This document shows positions 51,932 through 61,851 of a DNA stretch of 64,000 bases, one piece after another. Each line of letters opens with the position of its first letter. Positions within the stretch are counted from its first letter, which is position 1. A program made the translations under genes and the position numbers. Under the pieces are notes generated by a model. The model did no database searches. It worked only from the letters and a program-made list of their open reading frames with translations, and had not been told where the DNA came from. The stretch lies in contig CAVPRX010000001.1 in the NCBI GenBank assembly GCA_963708115.1, positions 1,736,001-1,800,000 on the forward strand, written 5' to 3'. The DNA comes from VRUE01 sp963708115. Lineage in GTDB: Bacteria > Actinomycetota > Thermoleophilia > Solirubrobacterales > 70-9.

Positions 51932-53580
51932 GCTTTGAATTCTGCCCGACGCGCGCGGCTCTCGCGCGGGTCGGGGACTGGCACCGCCGCGAGCAAGGTC
52001 TTCGTATAGGCGTCGCTGGGTCGCTCGCAGACCTGGTCGGCGGGGCCCTGCTCGACGATCTTGCCGTCGTGCATGACGGCGATCCGGTCGGAGACGTGGC
52101 GGACGACGCCGATGTCGTGGGCGACGAAGACATAGGTCAGCCCGAACTCCTCCTGGAGGTCGGAGAGCAGGGTGAGGATCTGGGCGCGGATCGAGACGTC
52201 GAGGGCCGAGACCGGCTCGTCGGCGACGATCAGCTTCGGCCGCAGCGCCAGGGCGCGGGCGATCCCGACCCGCTGCCGCTGCCCGCCGGAGAACTCGTGG
52301 GGGTAGCGGTCGTGGTGCTCGGGGGAGAGGCCGACCCGCCCCAGCAGCTCCTCGACCTGCCGGCGCAGCTCGGTGCCCGAGGCGCGGTCCTGAACCCGCA
52401 ACGGCTCGCCGACGATCTGCCCGATCCGCTTGCGTGGGTTGAGCGAGGCGTAAGGGTCCTGGAAGACCATCTGCATGTCGGGGCGCAGCGGCCGCATCTG
52501 ACGGCGCGAGAGGCCGGCGATCTCACGACCGTCGAAGCGGACCGAGCCCGAGGTCGGCTTCAGCAGCTGCAGCACCGCCCGCGAGAGAGTCGACTTGCCG
52601 CTGCCCGACTCTCCCACCAGGCCGAGGGTCTCGCCGCGATCGACGCTGAAGCTGACTCCGTCGACCGCGCGCACCCGGTCGACCTCGCGGTCGAACAACA
52701 GACCGCGTTTGACCGGGAAGTGCTTGACCAGGTCGGTGACCTCGAGCAGCGATCCCTCGCTCCTGCCTGGGCGCAGCGGCGGCGCCTGGTCGAGCCGCAC
52801 GACGGCACCGAGCAGCTTGCGCGTGTAGGGGTCCTTGGTCGCGTAGAAGACGTCGTCGAGGTCGCCTCGCTCGACGATCTTGCCCTCGTGCATCACCAAC
52901 ACCCGGTCGGCCATTTCGGCGACGACGCCGAAGTCGTGGGTGATCAGGATCGTCGCCAGGCCGCGCTCGCGGTTCAGTCGCCTCAGCAGCTCGAGGATCT
53001 GTGCCTGGATCGTCACGTCGAGCGCCGTCGTCGGCTCGTCGGCGATCAGCACTTCCGGCTCCAGGGTCAGCGCCATCGCGATCATCGCCCGCTGCCGCAT
53101 CCCGCCGGAGAGCTCGTGCGGGTAGCGGTCGACACGTTGCTCGGGGTTTGGCAGACCCACAGAACCCAGCAGCTCCACCGCCCGCTCGCGCGCGTCGCGC
53201 CTGCTCACCTGTGGGCGGTGTGCCTGGATTGCCTCGATCAGCTGATCGCCGACCCGGTAGACCGGGTTGAACGAGGTCATCGGGTCCTGGAAGACCATCG
53301 CGATCCGCTCGCCGCGGACCCGGCGCAGCTCGGCCTCGCCGGCGCCGATCAGCTCGCTGTCGCCGAGCCGCACCGAGCCCTCGATGCTCGCGTTGGCGGA
53401 TCGGGTGAGGCCGATGATCGTCTGCGCGGTGACGCTCTTGCCCGAGCCCGACTCGCCGACGATCGCCAGCACCTCACCCGGGGCGAGCTCGAAGGAGACG
53501 CCGTCGACCGCTTGCACCCGGCCCCCTTCGGTGGCAAAGCCGACCCGCAGGTCGCTGACGCTGAGCAACGCCTCGCTCAT
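51928..53580 (-). CDS. Fused dipeptide/oligopeptide ABC transporter ATPase (DppD-DppF)
   Basis: Two ABC domains in one 550-residue chain. First: Walker A GESGSGKS, signature LSGGMRQRAMIAMAL, Walker B VLIADEPTTALD, plus the DppD tail. Second: GESGSGKS, FSGGQRQRVGIARAL, LIVADEPVSALD, and the OppF-type tail (YTKTLLAAVPVPDPRESR). Start ATG at 53580, four bases overlapping DppB. Powers peptide uptake with the permeases and binding protein upstream in the operon. Confidence 0.93.
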   Translation of the reverse strand: MSEALLSVSDLRVGFATEGGRVQAVDGVSFELAPGEVLAIVGESGSGKSVTAQTIIGLTRSANASIEGSVRLGDSELIGAGEAELRRVRGERIAMVFQDPMTSFNPVYRVGDQLIEAIQAHRPQVSRRDARERAVELLGSVGLPNPEQRVDRYPHELSGGMRQRAMIAMALTLEPEVLIADEPTTALDVTIQAQILELLRRLNRERGLATILITHDFGVVAEMADRVLVMHEGKIVERGDLDDVFYATKDPYTRKLLGAVVRLDQAPPLRPGRSEGSLLEVTDLVKHFPVKRGLLFDREVDRVRAVDGVSFSVDRGETLGLVGESGSGKSTLSRAVLQLLKPTSGSVRFDGREIAGLSRRQMRPLRPDMQMVFQDPYASLNPRKRIGQIVGEPLRVQDRASGTELRRQVEELLGRVGLSPEHHDRYPHEFSGGQRQRVGIARALALRPKLIVADEPVSALDVSIRAQILTLLSDLQEEFGLTYVFVAHDIGVVRHVSDRIAVMHDGKIVEQGPADQVCERPSDAYTKTLLAAVPVPDPRESRARRAEFKA

Positions 53581-54533
53581 TGCGCCGAGGTCCCCAGCTT
53601 GACCCGCGGGTCGAGGTAGGCGTAGGCGATGTCGACCAGGGTGTTGAAGAGGACGACGAAGAAGGCGCCGAAGAGGACGACCGCCATCACCGGCGGCAGG
53701 TCGAAGTTGGTCAGCGATTCGTAGGTGTAGAGGCCGATGCCTTCGAGGTTGAAGACCGCTTCGACCAGGATCGAGCCGCCGAGCAGGGCGCCGAAGTCGA
53801 GCCCGAAGAGGGTGATGATCGGGACGAGCGAGTTGCGCAGCACGTGCCGGGTCATCACCTGGCGCTCGCTCAGCCCCTTGGCCCGCGCCGTTCGCACGTA
53901 GTCCTCTCCCATCGCGTCGAGCATGTTGGAGCGCAGCACGCGGCTGTAGAGGCCGACGTAGACGATCGCCAGCGTCACCCAGGGCAGGATCAGGTGATTC
54001 ACCCACTCGACCGGGTCTTCGCTCAGCGGGACGTAGGTGCCCGAGGGGAACAGTTCGAGCTGGTAGGTGAGGTAGTTGAGGAAGATCGCCCCCAACCAGA
54101 AGACCGGCATCGAGATGCCCGCCACGGCGACGATCGTCAGCGCCCGGTCAAGCAGCCCACCCGCCCTTACCGCCGAGAGGTAGCCGAAGAGGATCCCGAA
54201 GAACATCCAGATCGCCGCGGCGCCGATGCAGAGCGAGAGGGTCGCGGGAATCCCTTCGACGATCCGGTCGTTGACGCTTTCCTGCCCTTCGTAGGAGATC
54301 AAGTCGCCGCTGAAGATCTTCCCCATCATCGTCAGGTACTGCTGCGGCAGCGGGTCGTCGAAGCCCCATTCTTCGTTGATGCTGGCGACCAGCTGGGGGT
54401 TCGCGTTCCTGCCCGCCAGCTGTTGGGCCGGGTCCGAGCTCGGGATCACGTTGAAGATCAGGAAGACGATCACCGAGATCGCGAACAGCACCAGCACCAT
54501 TCCGATCAGCCGGCGGACGATGAAACGGCCCAT
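53577..54533 (-). CDS. Peptide ABC transporter permease, DppB type
   Basis: Begins MGRFIVRRLIGMVLVLFAISVIVFLIFNVIPSSDPA, the classical DppB N-terminus. Six helices. The EAA motif is DYVRTARAKGLSERQVMTRHVLRNSLVPI. C-terminus YLDPRVKLGTSAQ. Overlaps DppDF by four bases and abuts DppC. Confidence 0.93.
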   Translation of the reverse strand: MGRFIVRRLIGMVLVLFAISVIVFLIFNVIPSSDPAQQLAGRNANPQLVASINEEWGFDDPLPQQYLTMMGKIFSGDLISYEGQESVNDRIVEGIPATLSLCIGAAAIWMFFGILFGYLSAVRAGGLLDRALTIVAVAGISMPVFWLGAIFLNYLTYQLELFPSGTYVPLSEDPVEWVNHLILPWVTLAIVYVGLYSRVLRSNMLDAMGEDYVRTARAKGLSERQVMTRHVLRNSLVPIITLFGLDFGALLGGSILVEAVFNLEGIGLYTYESLTNFDLPPVMAVVLFGAFFVVLFNTLVDIAYAYLDPRVKLGTSAQ

Positions 54534-55546
54534 CAGACCGCGGTCCCCTCTGGCTCGGCGATGCCGGCGTGCGCCTCGAGCCTCAGCTTCGATTTGGGGT
54601 CGAGCGCGTCGCGCAGGCCATCGCCGAAGACGTTGATCGAGAGCACCGTCAGCAGCAGCATCGCGCCGGGGATCACGGTCAGCAGCGGTGCGCTGCTGAG
54701 CAGCTCGAAGCCGCCGGCGAGCATCGTCCCCCATGAGGTGTTCGGCGGCTGCACGCCGACGCCGAGGAAGGAGAGGGTCGACTCGAGCAGCATGGTGTTG
54801 GCGATGCCGAGGGTGAAGAAGACGATCAGCGTCGAGGCCAGGTTGGGCAGCAGCTCGCCGAACATCACCCGCAGCGGCCCGGCGCCCTGCGAGACAGCGG
54901 CCTCGACGAACTCCTTCTCGCGCAGCGAGAGCACCTCGCCACGGATCGGCCGCGCCATGTAGGGGGTGTAGACGAAGGCGATGATCAGGATCGGGATCCA
55001 GATCGAGCCGCCGGAGAGGTGCAGCGGCCCGATCTCCAGGCCGCCGGTTGCCAGCGAGAGGCCGAGCGCGATCGCCAGCAGGGTCACCGGGAAGGCCCAG
55101 ATCACGTCCATCGTTCGTGAGATCACCGCGTCGGCCCAACCGCGGTAGTAGCCGGCGAGCAGGCCGAGGGTCGTCGCCAGCAGCGTCGCGATCAGCGTTG
55201 CGAGGAAGCCGATGAAGAGCGAGACGCGCCCGCCATACATCAGCCGGACCATCTCGTCGCGGCCGAGCCGACCGTCGGCGCCGAGGAAGAACTTGCCGTC
55301 GGCGCCGAGCCAGAGTGGCCCGACCGGCTTGCCTTCGCGGTTGACGACTTCCCGTTTCTCGCCGTCGACCTCGACCTTCTCCAGCGTGTGCGTCGCGTTC
55401 GGCGTCGTGTGGGCGACTTGATCGGCCCACAGCGGTGCCGCCAGGACAAAGACGACGATCGCGACGAAGAGGCCGCCGAAGGCGAGTGCTACCCGGTTGC
55501 GTCGCAGCCGCCTGTAGGCCAGATACCAGGGGCTGCGCCCCGTCAT
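54533..55546 (-). CDS. Peptide ABC transporter permease, DppC type
   Basis: N-terminal RNRVALAFGGLFVAIVVFVLAAPLWA, an extended extracytoplasmic loop (about residues 40-105), then five helices and the EAA motif LREKEFVEAAVSQGAGPLRVMFGELLPNL; C-terminus FGDGLRDALDPKSKLR is the DppC hallmark. The ATG at 55546 overlaps the stop of the binding-protein gene (TAATG). Confidence 0.93.
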   Translation of the reverse strand: MTGRSPWYLAYRRLRRNRVALAFGGLFVAIVVFVLAAPLWADQVAHTTPNATHTLEKVEVDGEKREVVNREGKPVGPLWLGADGKFFLGADGRLGRDEMVRLMYGGRVSLFIGFLATLIATLLATTLGLLAGYYRGWADAVISRTMDVIWAFPVTLLAIALGLSLATGGLEIGPLHLSGGSIWIPILIIAFVYTPYMARPIRGEVLSLREKEFVEAAVSQGAGPLRVMFGELLPNLASTLIVFFTLGIANTMLLESTLSFLGVGVQPPNTSWGTMLAGGFELLSSAPLLTVIPGAMLLLTVLSINVFGDGLRDALDPKSKLRLEAHAGIAEPEGTAV

Positions 55547-57179
55547 TACTTGAACTGGAAGCTGGTCAGGTCCTGGCCGAAGGTCGGGTTGAAGATCACC
55601 TTGTCGAGGTCGATTTCGCTGTCGACGAAGGTGGAGGTCGTGTTGCTGCCGTAGGGGACCCAGGGAGCCCGTTCCATGTATTCCTTGTCCAGCGTCGCGT
55701 ATTCGGCTTCCTGCTTGGGCCCGAGCTGTTCGGTGCTGAGCTTGGAGATCTTCGCGTTCAACTTCGGGTCGTTCATGCGGGCGAGGTTGTAGTTGCTGGT
55801 CGGGGAGATGCTTTCGCCCGCCAACTGCGGTTGGAAGAAGCGCGTTCGGGTGCGGGTAGTCGACGAACCAGTTGAACCAGCCGGCGTCGAGGTCGGGCGT
55901 CGTTTCGTTGCCGATCACCTGGGTGAAGCTGTCGGCGTTGATCGTTTTCAGCTTGGCGTTGAAGCCGAGCTTGGTGAGCACGTCTTGGAAGTAGGCGCCG
56001 GCTTCGTTGTTGGGGCTTTCGTTGTCGGTCCAGACGGTGATGTCGCGGTCGGAGGGGTTGGCTTCTTTGAAAAGCGCCTTGGCTTTGGTCATGTTGCTCG
56101 GGTAGAGATCGAACGTTTCGTGTCCCGGCATGCCGTCGGGCAGGATCTGGTGAGCGGCGACGAGCGAGCCGGCGTAGATCCGTTCCAGCGCCGCGGAGTC
56201 GACCGCGTAGTTGACCGCCTGGCGCACTTTGACGTCGTCGAAGGGCGCCTTCGTCGTGTTCATCCAGAAGTAGTAGAGGTTGATCTGACGCTCGACCCGG
56301 AACTGGGTGCCCTCGTAGCTGATCCTTGACTTTGCTGTAGAGGTCGGCCGGCACGATCGTCTGCATCCAGTTCGTCTTGTTGCGTTCGATTTCGTTGACC
56401 TGGGTCGCGCCGTTGCGGACGACCTTGATCTCGACCTTGTCGACGTGACCGGCAGGCAGGTCGGGCATCAGCTTGCCGTTGCTCTTCGCCCACTGCGGGG
56501 TTGCGGGCGTAGGACCAGCCGCGGCCGGGTTCGGACTTGACGATCTCGTAGGGCCCGGTGGCCGGCGGCGGATTCGCGCTCTGGGGCTTGTCGGGCGTGT
56601 CGGCGAGGCACCAGCGCGACGAAGAGCAGGGCGAGCTCGTTGGTGAAGGTGCCGCGCGGCTGGGTCAGCTCGATCGTGATCTTGCCCGTCTTGTCGTCGG
56701 TCTTGATCCCGGAGATGCCGCCGGTCTTGGTCTTGGCGAACTGTTCCGCGCCGACGATGCCCGAGTAGTAGGGCGAGCCGGGCGAGTTGAGCTTGAAGAG
56801 GCGTTCGACCGTGCTCGGTGAAGTCGGAGGCCCTGACCGGGGTGCCGTCGGAGTATTTGAGGCCCTTGCGCAGCGTCAGCGTGTAGGTCTTGCCGCCGTC
56901 GGTGACCTTGGGCAGGCTCTCGGCCAGCGCCGGGACCACTTTGCTGCCAGCGGCGCCGCTGGCGTGGGCATAGGTGAGCAACGGCAGATACGTGGAGTAC
57001 ATCGCCGTCCAGCCTTCGGCGGTGTAGGAGATGGTCGGGTCGAGGTAGTCGGGGAAGGAGGCGTAGCTGCCGGTCAGCGTGCCGCCCTCCTTGCCACCGG
57101 AGCCGCCACCGCACGACGCGAGGCTGAGAGCTATTACCGCCAGTCCGACAACAGCAAGAGCTGCACGCAGCTTCCTCAC
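55546..57179 (-). CDS. Peptide ABC transporter substrate-binding lipoprotein (several frameshifts)
   Basis: Family 5 binding protein. Lipobox in VIALSLASCGGGS near residue 22; then GGTLTGSYASFPDYLDPTISYTAEGWTAMYSTYLPL and the SBP5 pieces KTYTLTLRKGLKYSDGTPVRASDF, PFDDVKVRQAVNYAVDSAALERIY and WFNWFVDYPHPNA, ending TFGQDLTSFQFK. At least five frame changes between 56820 and 55830 divide it, so either sequence error or decay; neighbours DppB/C/DF are intact, which favours error. GTG start one base after the MFS stop. Confidence 0.82.
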
Positions 57180-57180
57180 G

Positions 57181-58490
57181 TCACGACCTCCGTTCTGGAC
57201 TGGGCAGAGCCTCTGCGGGAATTAGCTCCACCATAATCTCGTCCTCGGCGGCGTCAAAGTTCCCTGGACGTTCTTTTGCGCTGTCCAGCGGCCAATTCCT
57301 GCCCAGCACGACGGCCGAGACGAGGACGATGACCATCACGCCGGCCCCCGCGACGAAGAACGCCGCTCGCGGGCTCCACTGCGTGGTGATAAGGCCACCG
57401 AGCACGATAGCCGAGGCCGGGCGTCGCCGAAGCGGACGATTCGAGCGTGCCGAGCACGCGCGCCTGCATCGTCGGTGCGGTCAGCTCCTGGACGGCGCTG
57501 ATCACCGCAACCCACTGGATGCCGTTCCCCAGGCCGCCGATGGCCGAGGCCGCGCAGGCGACGGCGAGCGCCGGCGCGGCCGCCATGCCGAGGTAGCCCG
57601 CGCCGATCGCGACCGTGCTGAAGAAGAGGAGAACCGGCAGCGAAGCGCGACGCAGCGCTTGCGAAGACGACGCTGCCAAAGACCATCCCGACGCCCCAGC
57701 TGGCGAGCAGGATGCCGTATCCGTTGCGCCGACCCCGAGCGTTTCCTTCGCGTAGATCACCTCGACCGGGACGACGACCGAGAAGAAGATGAGCGCCCCC
57801 GCCTCGGCGGCAAGCAGGCGCCGCAAGGTCGGGTTGCGGCGGATGTAGCCGAGGCCGGCGCGCACCCGCTCCGCCATGCCGGCCTCCCCGTCCGGCTCGG
57901 GCTGTGGCAACGGCTTCGCCGTCAGCAGGATCCACCCGATCACATAGAAGGAGGCGGCGTCCAGCAGCAGCGCCGACTGGACGCCGAAGGCCGCGACCAC
58001 CGCGCCCGCGATCGCCGGGCCGATCGCGGCGCCGGCCGGTGAAGGCGATGTTGAGGACCGCGTTGCCGGCGCGCAGCTCGCCCTCCGGCTCGAGCATCGC
58101 CGCGGTGACGGCGCGGGTCAGCGTCTTCGCGGTAAGCGCCAGGGCCCCGTCGATCGCCGCGACGGCGACGACCGCGGCCAGCGAGAAGTGATCGGCGAGC
58201 AGTGCCAGGACACCGAACGCCGCCGCCTCGGCGGCGTAGATCGCCGGCAGCACGAAGCGGGGCGGCGGTCGCTCTAGGCGAGCGACGAAGAACGGCGTCA
58301 TCAACGCCGGCAGGAAGCCGGTCCCGATGAAGAGCAGCGCCGTGGCCATGGCGCTGTCGGTCAGCTCGAAGACGAGCACCGAGAGGGCGACGATGCCGAG
58401 CCAGTCGCCCATCTCGTTGACCCCGTAGGAGATCGCCAGGCGGCGGAATGCCGGCCGTCGCAGGGGGTCGCGCAGGCGTGGATTACTCAT
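57181..58490 (-). CDS. MFS transporter (several frameshifts)
   Basis: Twelve-helix major facilitator of the enterobactin-exporter/MFS_3-like group. N-terminus RLAISYGVNEMGDWLGIVALSVLVFELTDSAMATALLFIGTGFLPAL; later GVQSALLLDAASFYVIGWILL and GIQWVAVISAVQELTAPTMQARVLGTLESSASATPG. Frame changes near 58035, 57725, 57655 and 57415. First gene of the minus-strand operon; tandem 13-bp repeats lie just upstream of its ATG at 58490. Confidence 0.82.
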
Positions 58491-58516
58491 TTCTAAGTCA
58501 AAGTCCTACAACGTTT

Positions 58517-58608
58517 ATGCACAAGTTTCATTGCAGATGCACAAGTTTCCGCGAAGTTGTGGTACAAACTTGCCAGCAGATCAAGACATTCCTCGCGGCA
58601 ACTTGTGC
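58517..58608. promoter_or_regulatory. Tandem operator repeats upstream of the MFS operon
   Basis: ATGCACAAGTTTC occurs at 58517-58529 and 58537-58549, exactly 20 bp apart (two helical turns); an inverted core AACTTGTGC is at 58600-58608. The array lies 27-118 bp upstream of the MFS start on the minus strand and suggests cooperative binding by a regulator not identified here. Confidence 0.55.
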
Positions 58609-58681
58609 GGGGGCAAGAGATCCGGGCTTCGACGAAGGGGTATGGACATGGTCTTCAAGCGATAGAACTTTCCAGTTGAGA

Positions 58682-58745
58682 CAGCACCGACGTTGGTGCT
58701 GCATGAGCTTTGCAAAGGGCGCCGACAGGCGCCCTTTGCTTTTTT
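58682..58745 (+). terminator. Hairpin plus strong intrinsic terminator of an unassigned transcript
   Basis: CAGCACC-GACGTT-GGTGCTG (58682-58701), then GCAAAGGGCGCC-GACA-GGCGCCCTTTGC followed by six Ts (58712-58745). No gene on the plus strand ends here: the preceding 190 bp (from the MFS start) contain no good ORF. A small RNA from this gap is the likeliest source. The remainder of the gap, 58746-58946, shows nothing further except a possible 15-codon ORF at 58907-58954. Confidence 0.7.
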
Positions 58746-58946
58746 GGGCTGAGTAGATCCGCTATTTGCGGAAATGCAACGTATTGGCCAGGTGGTCCCA
58801 TGCCGCTTGCCCAGCGCATGCCGAGCGTTTACCTTGATAGCGCAAGTTGCCGTTGTCGCGGACTTGGCCACCAGTCGCAGGAATCGCATGCCGGGCGGGA
58901 AACTTCATGGCTGAGTCGTACACGATGGTTGACCCAGGCGCGATCC

Positions 58947-60353
58947 ATGCATAAAGAGCGACCCACCAGGTTGGTTACCGGGATCCTGGCGATCACCTTC
59001 GTCGGGATCGCCGTCGCGGCCGTCTTGGAGGCGCCGAACGCCAACTGGGACTTGCAGCTCTTCGCGACCCTGCTGGCGTTCTCGGCGTTCAGCGACGTGA
59101 TGTCGATCGAAACCGAATCTCGCCTGAAGATCTCGGCCAACTTCCTCGCGTTGATCACCGCGATCGCCTTCCTGGGCGGCACGCCGGCAGCGTTGATCGG
59201 CGTCATCTCGATCCTGATCGGGTGGATCCGCTACCGCGAACCGTTCCCCGACCTGCTGGTCAATGTGCTGACCTTCATGACCTTCCCGCTGCTGGTCGGG
59301 GTCGGTTTCCAGCAGCTGCTCGAATCGACCCAGACCACCACGGCCGACCTCGCCTTCTACGTCTTCGTCTTCGGCGCCTTCGCCTGCGGGATCTTGATGA
59401 ATTTCGTGATGATCGGCGCCTACACCAGCTACGTCGAACGCAGCCCCTTCATCCCGAAGATCCGCACCGTGATGATCCCGCTGCTTCCTTCCGAGCTCGC
59501 GGCGGCTCTGATGGCGGTCGGCGTCGCCTTCATCTACACCCAGATCGGCCTCGCCGGGGTCGCCATCTTCGGCATCGTCCTCGTCACCTTCCAGTACCTG
59601 CTCGGCGCCCTGATCAAGTCGCAGGAACGCGCTCGCGAGCTCGAGGTACGGACCAACCAGCTGGCCAGCTTCCAGGTCGGCATGTTGAGCGCGCTGCTGC
59701 GCACGCTCGACCTGCGGGACCAGATGACCGCCCGCCACAGCGCCGCCGTCGCCCGCTACTCGCGGGCGATCGCCCAGAAGGCCGGCTTCTCCAAGCGCGA
59801 GGAGGAGCTCGTCCACATCGCCGCGCTGCTGCACGACATCGGCAAGTTCATCCTCCCCGACCGGATCCTCAAGGCCAACGTGCCGCTGACCGACGAAGAC
59901 TGGATGCTGATCCGCCGCCACCCGCAGCAGGGTGCCCGCGTCGTCTCCTCGCTCGACGGCTACGGCCCGGTCGCCGACATCATCCTCGCCCACCACGAGC
60001 GGATCGACGGCAAAGGCTATCCGCGCGGCCTGGAAGGCGACGACATTCCCGAGCTGGCGCGGATCATCTCCGTCGCCGACACCTACGACGTGATGACCGC
60101 GCGCGACTCCTACCGCACCCCGACCTCCAGCTACGAGGCGATCCAGGAGCTGCGCCGCGTCGCCGGCAAGCAGCTCGACGCCCGCTTCGTCGAGGTCTTC
60201 ATCGAGCTGCTCGAGGACCAGGACGTCTCCTTCCGCCACGGCGAGGAGGCCGACTTCGAGCACGAGCTGTCGCTGGAAGCGCGGATCGCCGAGACCGCGA
60301 ACCCGGGCGTCGACTCGGGTCGCTTCCAGGTCGCCGGCGTCACCGTCGGCTAG
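58947..60353 (+). CDS. Membrane HD-GYP-domain phosphodiesterase
   Basis: N-terminal six- to seven-helix membrane domain (ITFVGIAVAAVLEAP ... AIFGIVLVTFQYLLGALIKSQ), then a cytoplasmic HD-GYP domain: HSAAVARYSRAIA, LLHDIGKFILPDRIL (HD), HPQQGARVV, AHHERIDGKGYPRGLEGDDIPELARIISVADTYDVMTA (GYP). Such proteins hydrolyse c-di-GMP. A short ORF (MAESYTMVDPGAIHA, 58907-58954) overlaps the ATG and may be a leader. Likely opposes signalling to the PilZ glycosyltransferase at 14.9 kb; inference. Confidence 0.88.
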   Translation: MHKERPTRLVTGILAITFVGIAVAAVLEAPNANWDLQLFATLLAFSAFSDVMSIETESRLKISANFLALITAIAFLGGTPAALIGVISILIGWIRYREPFPDLLVNVLTFMTFPLLVGVGFQQLLESTQTTTADLAFYVFVFGAFACGILMNFVMIGAYTSYVERSPFIPKIRTVMIPLLPSELAAALMAVGVAFIYTQIGLAGVAIFGIVLVTFQYLLGALIKSQERARELEVRTNQLASFQVGMLSALLRTLDLRDQMTARHSAAVARYSRAIAQKAGFSKREEELVHIAALLHDIGKFILPDRILKANVPLTDEDWMLIRRHPQQGARVVSSLDGYGPVADIILAHHERIDGKGYPRGLEGDDIPELARIISVADTYDVMTARDSYRTPTSSYEAIQELRRVAGKQLDARFVEVFIELLEDQDVSFRHGEEADFEHELSLEARIAETANPGVDSGRFQVAGVTVG

Positions 60354-60388
60354 GGCTAGAGCCAGCGTCGGATACGGTTGCGCGGCGC

Positions 60389-61432
60389 ATGCGCGCCGTT
60401 ACTTTCCAAGCGCCCGGAGAGGTTCGGATCGAGGAGAAGGCCGATCCCGAGATCGTCGCCGCCGACGACGCGGTGGTGCGGGTCGAGGCGAGCGGGATCT
60501 GCGGCTCGGACCTCCACATCTACCACGGCCGGGTGCCGGTCGAGCCCGGCTTCACGATCGGCCACGAGTTCGTCGGCACGGTTCTCGCCGCCGGCGCCGA
60601 CGTCGAGCGAGTCGCCGTCGGCGACCGCGTGCTCGGCTGCTTCCACACCGCCTGCGCCACCTGTGCCGCCTGCCTGCGCAGCGACTACCACCGCTGCGAG
60701 CGCGGCCGCACCTTCGGTCACGGCTCGCACCTGGGCGACCTGCAGGGTGCCCAGGCCGAGCAGCTGCTGGTCCCGCGCGCCAACCTCACCCTGCGCCGGG
60801 TCCCGGAGGGGATGTCCGACGAGGTGGCGCTCTTCGCCGGCGACGTGATGGGGACCGGCTACCACGCGATCGCCCACGCCGGCACGCGAGCCGGCGACAC
60901 GGTCGCCGTGCTCGGCCTCGGACCGGTCGGGCTCTGTGCTGTTCAGGCCGCGCTGGCGGCGGGAGCGACCAGGGTCTTCGCGATCGACTCGGTCGGGGAG
61001 CGACTGTCGATGGCCGAGCGTTTCGGCGCCGTCCCGCTCCACCTCGGCGAGGACGAGCCGAAGCGGGCGGTTCGCGCAGCCACCGAAGGCCGTGGCGTCG
61101 ACGTCGTCGTCGATGCGGTCGGCGACCCAGGCCCGCTGGCGATGGCGGTCAGCCTCGCTCGCGACGCCGGCACCGTGTCGGGGATCGGCGCTTACGCCGG
61201 CAAGGGCGAGGTGCCGCTCGGCCTCGCCTGGCTCAAGGGCCTGACCCTGCGGCTCGGCCTGGCCAACGTGATCGCCCACGTCGACCGGGTGCTCGGCTTG
61301 CTCGAGGCCGGCAAGCTCGACCCGTCGCCGCTCGTCACCCACCACATGAAGCTCGACCAGGCGGCGGAGGCCTACGAGCTTTACGACAACCGCGAAGGCT
61401 CTGAAGATCGTTTTAACGCCGTGCATTTGTGA
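60389..61432 (+). CDS. Zinc-dependent medium-chain alcohol/sorbitol dehydrogenase
   Basis: MDR family, 347 residues. Catalytic zinc: ASGICGSDLHIYHG (Cys) and FTIGHEFVG (His/Glu). Structural zinc: CFHTACATCAACLRSDYHRCERG. NAD(P) motif VAVLGLGPVGLCAVQAALAAGA. Closest in pattern to threonine/sorbitol dehydrogenases. Start ATG at 60389. Physiological substrate unknown. Confidence 0.9.
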   Translation: MRAVTFQAPGEVRIEEKADPEIVAADDAVVRVEASGICGSDLHIYHGRVPVEPGFTIGHEFVGTVLAAGADVERVAVGDRVLGCFHTACATCAACLRSDYHRCERGRTFGHGSHLGDLQGAQAEQLLVPRANLTLRRVPEGMSDEVALFAGDVMGTGYHAIAHAGTRAGDTVAVLGLGPVGLCAVQAALAAGATRVFAIDSVGERLSMAERFGAVPLHLGEDEPKRAVRAATEGRGVDVVVDAVGDPGPLAMAVSLARDAGTVSGIGAYAGKGEVPLGLAWLKGLTLRLGLANVIAHVDRVLGLLEAGKLDPSPLVTHHMKLDQAAEAYELYDNREGSEDRFNAVHL

Positions 61433-61461
61433 AATCTGACGTTTCTCTCTACATTTGAGCG

Positions 61462-61851
61462 GTGCGAGGGAGGCGACTTTCAGTTGCGGCAATCGTCGTC
61501 GTCCTGGGCGCCCTGGTCTTTGCCACGGGCGCCCAGGCATGCTCGTGCGCGCCGATCTCGCGGAGTGACGCGATGCAGGGGGCTGACGCGGCGATCGCCG
61601 GGCGCTTGCTGAAGGTGATCCCGCAGAGCCACCAAAGGGCGCTCTACCGCTACCAGGTGCAGCGTGTCTATAAGAGCGGCGGGGAAATCCAGCCCGGCAG
61701 TGCTATTTCCGTGGATAGCGCTCGTGGCTCCGCCGCGTGCGGTTTGCCAACCGCGATTGGCCGACGCTACGGCCTGCTGCTTTCGCATACCGAAAATGGC
61801 TGGGCCAGTGGAGCCTGTGCCTTGCTCGGCAAGTCCGACTGTGCTAGTTGA
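61462..61851 (+). CDS. Small secreted NTR/TIMP-like protein
   Basis: Signal peptide (VAAIVVVLGALVFATGAQA), then CSCAPISRSDAMQGADAAIAGRLLKVIP...YRYQVQRVYKSGGEIQPGSAISV, the start of an NTR (netrin/TIMP-like) domain with its CSC motif. Several later cysteines (AACGLP, GACALLG, DCAS) could form disulfides. GTG start at 61462. The stop codon lies within the palindromic operator of the next gene. Confidence 0.7.
   Translation: MRGRRLSVAAIVVVLGALVFATGAQACSCAPISRSDAMQGADAAIAGRLLKVIPQSHQRALYRYQVQRVYKSGGEIQPGSAISVDSARGSAACGLPTAIGRRYGLLLSHTENGWASGACALLGKSDCAS

Noticed and set aside
58640..58663. Seven-codon ORF MDMVFKR in the gap before the HD-GYP gene
   Set aside because: Weak ribosome binding site and no second copy; kept only as part of a possible small RNA.
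58560..58946. c-di-GMP riboswitch before the HD-GYP gene
   Set aside because: The conserved GEMM sequence blocks and tetraloop-receptor pattern are not recognisable; only generic hairpins and a terminator are seen.
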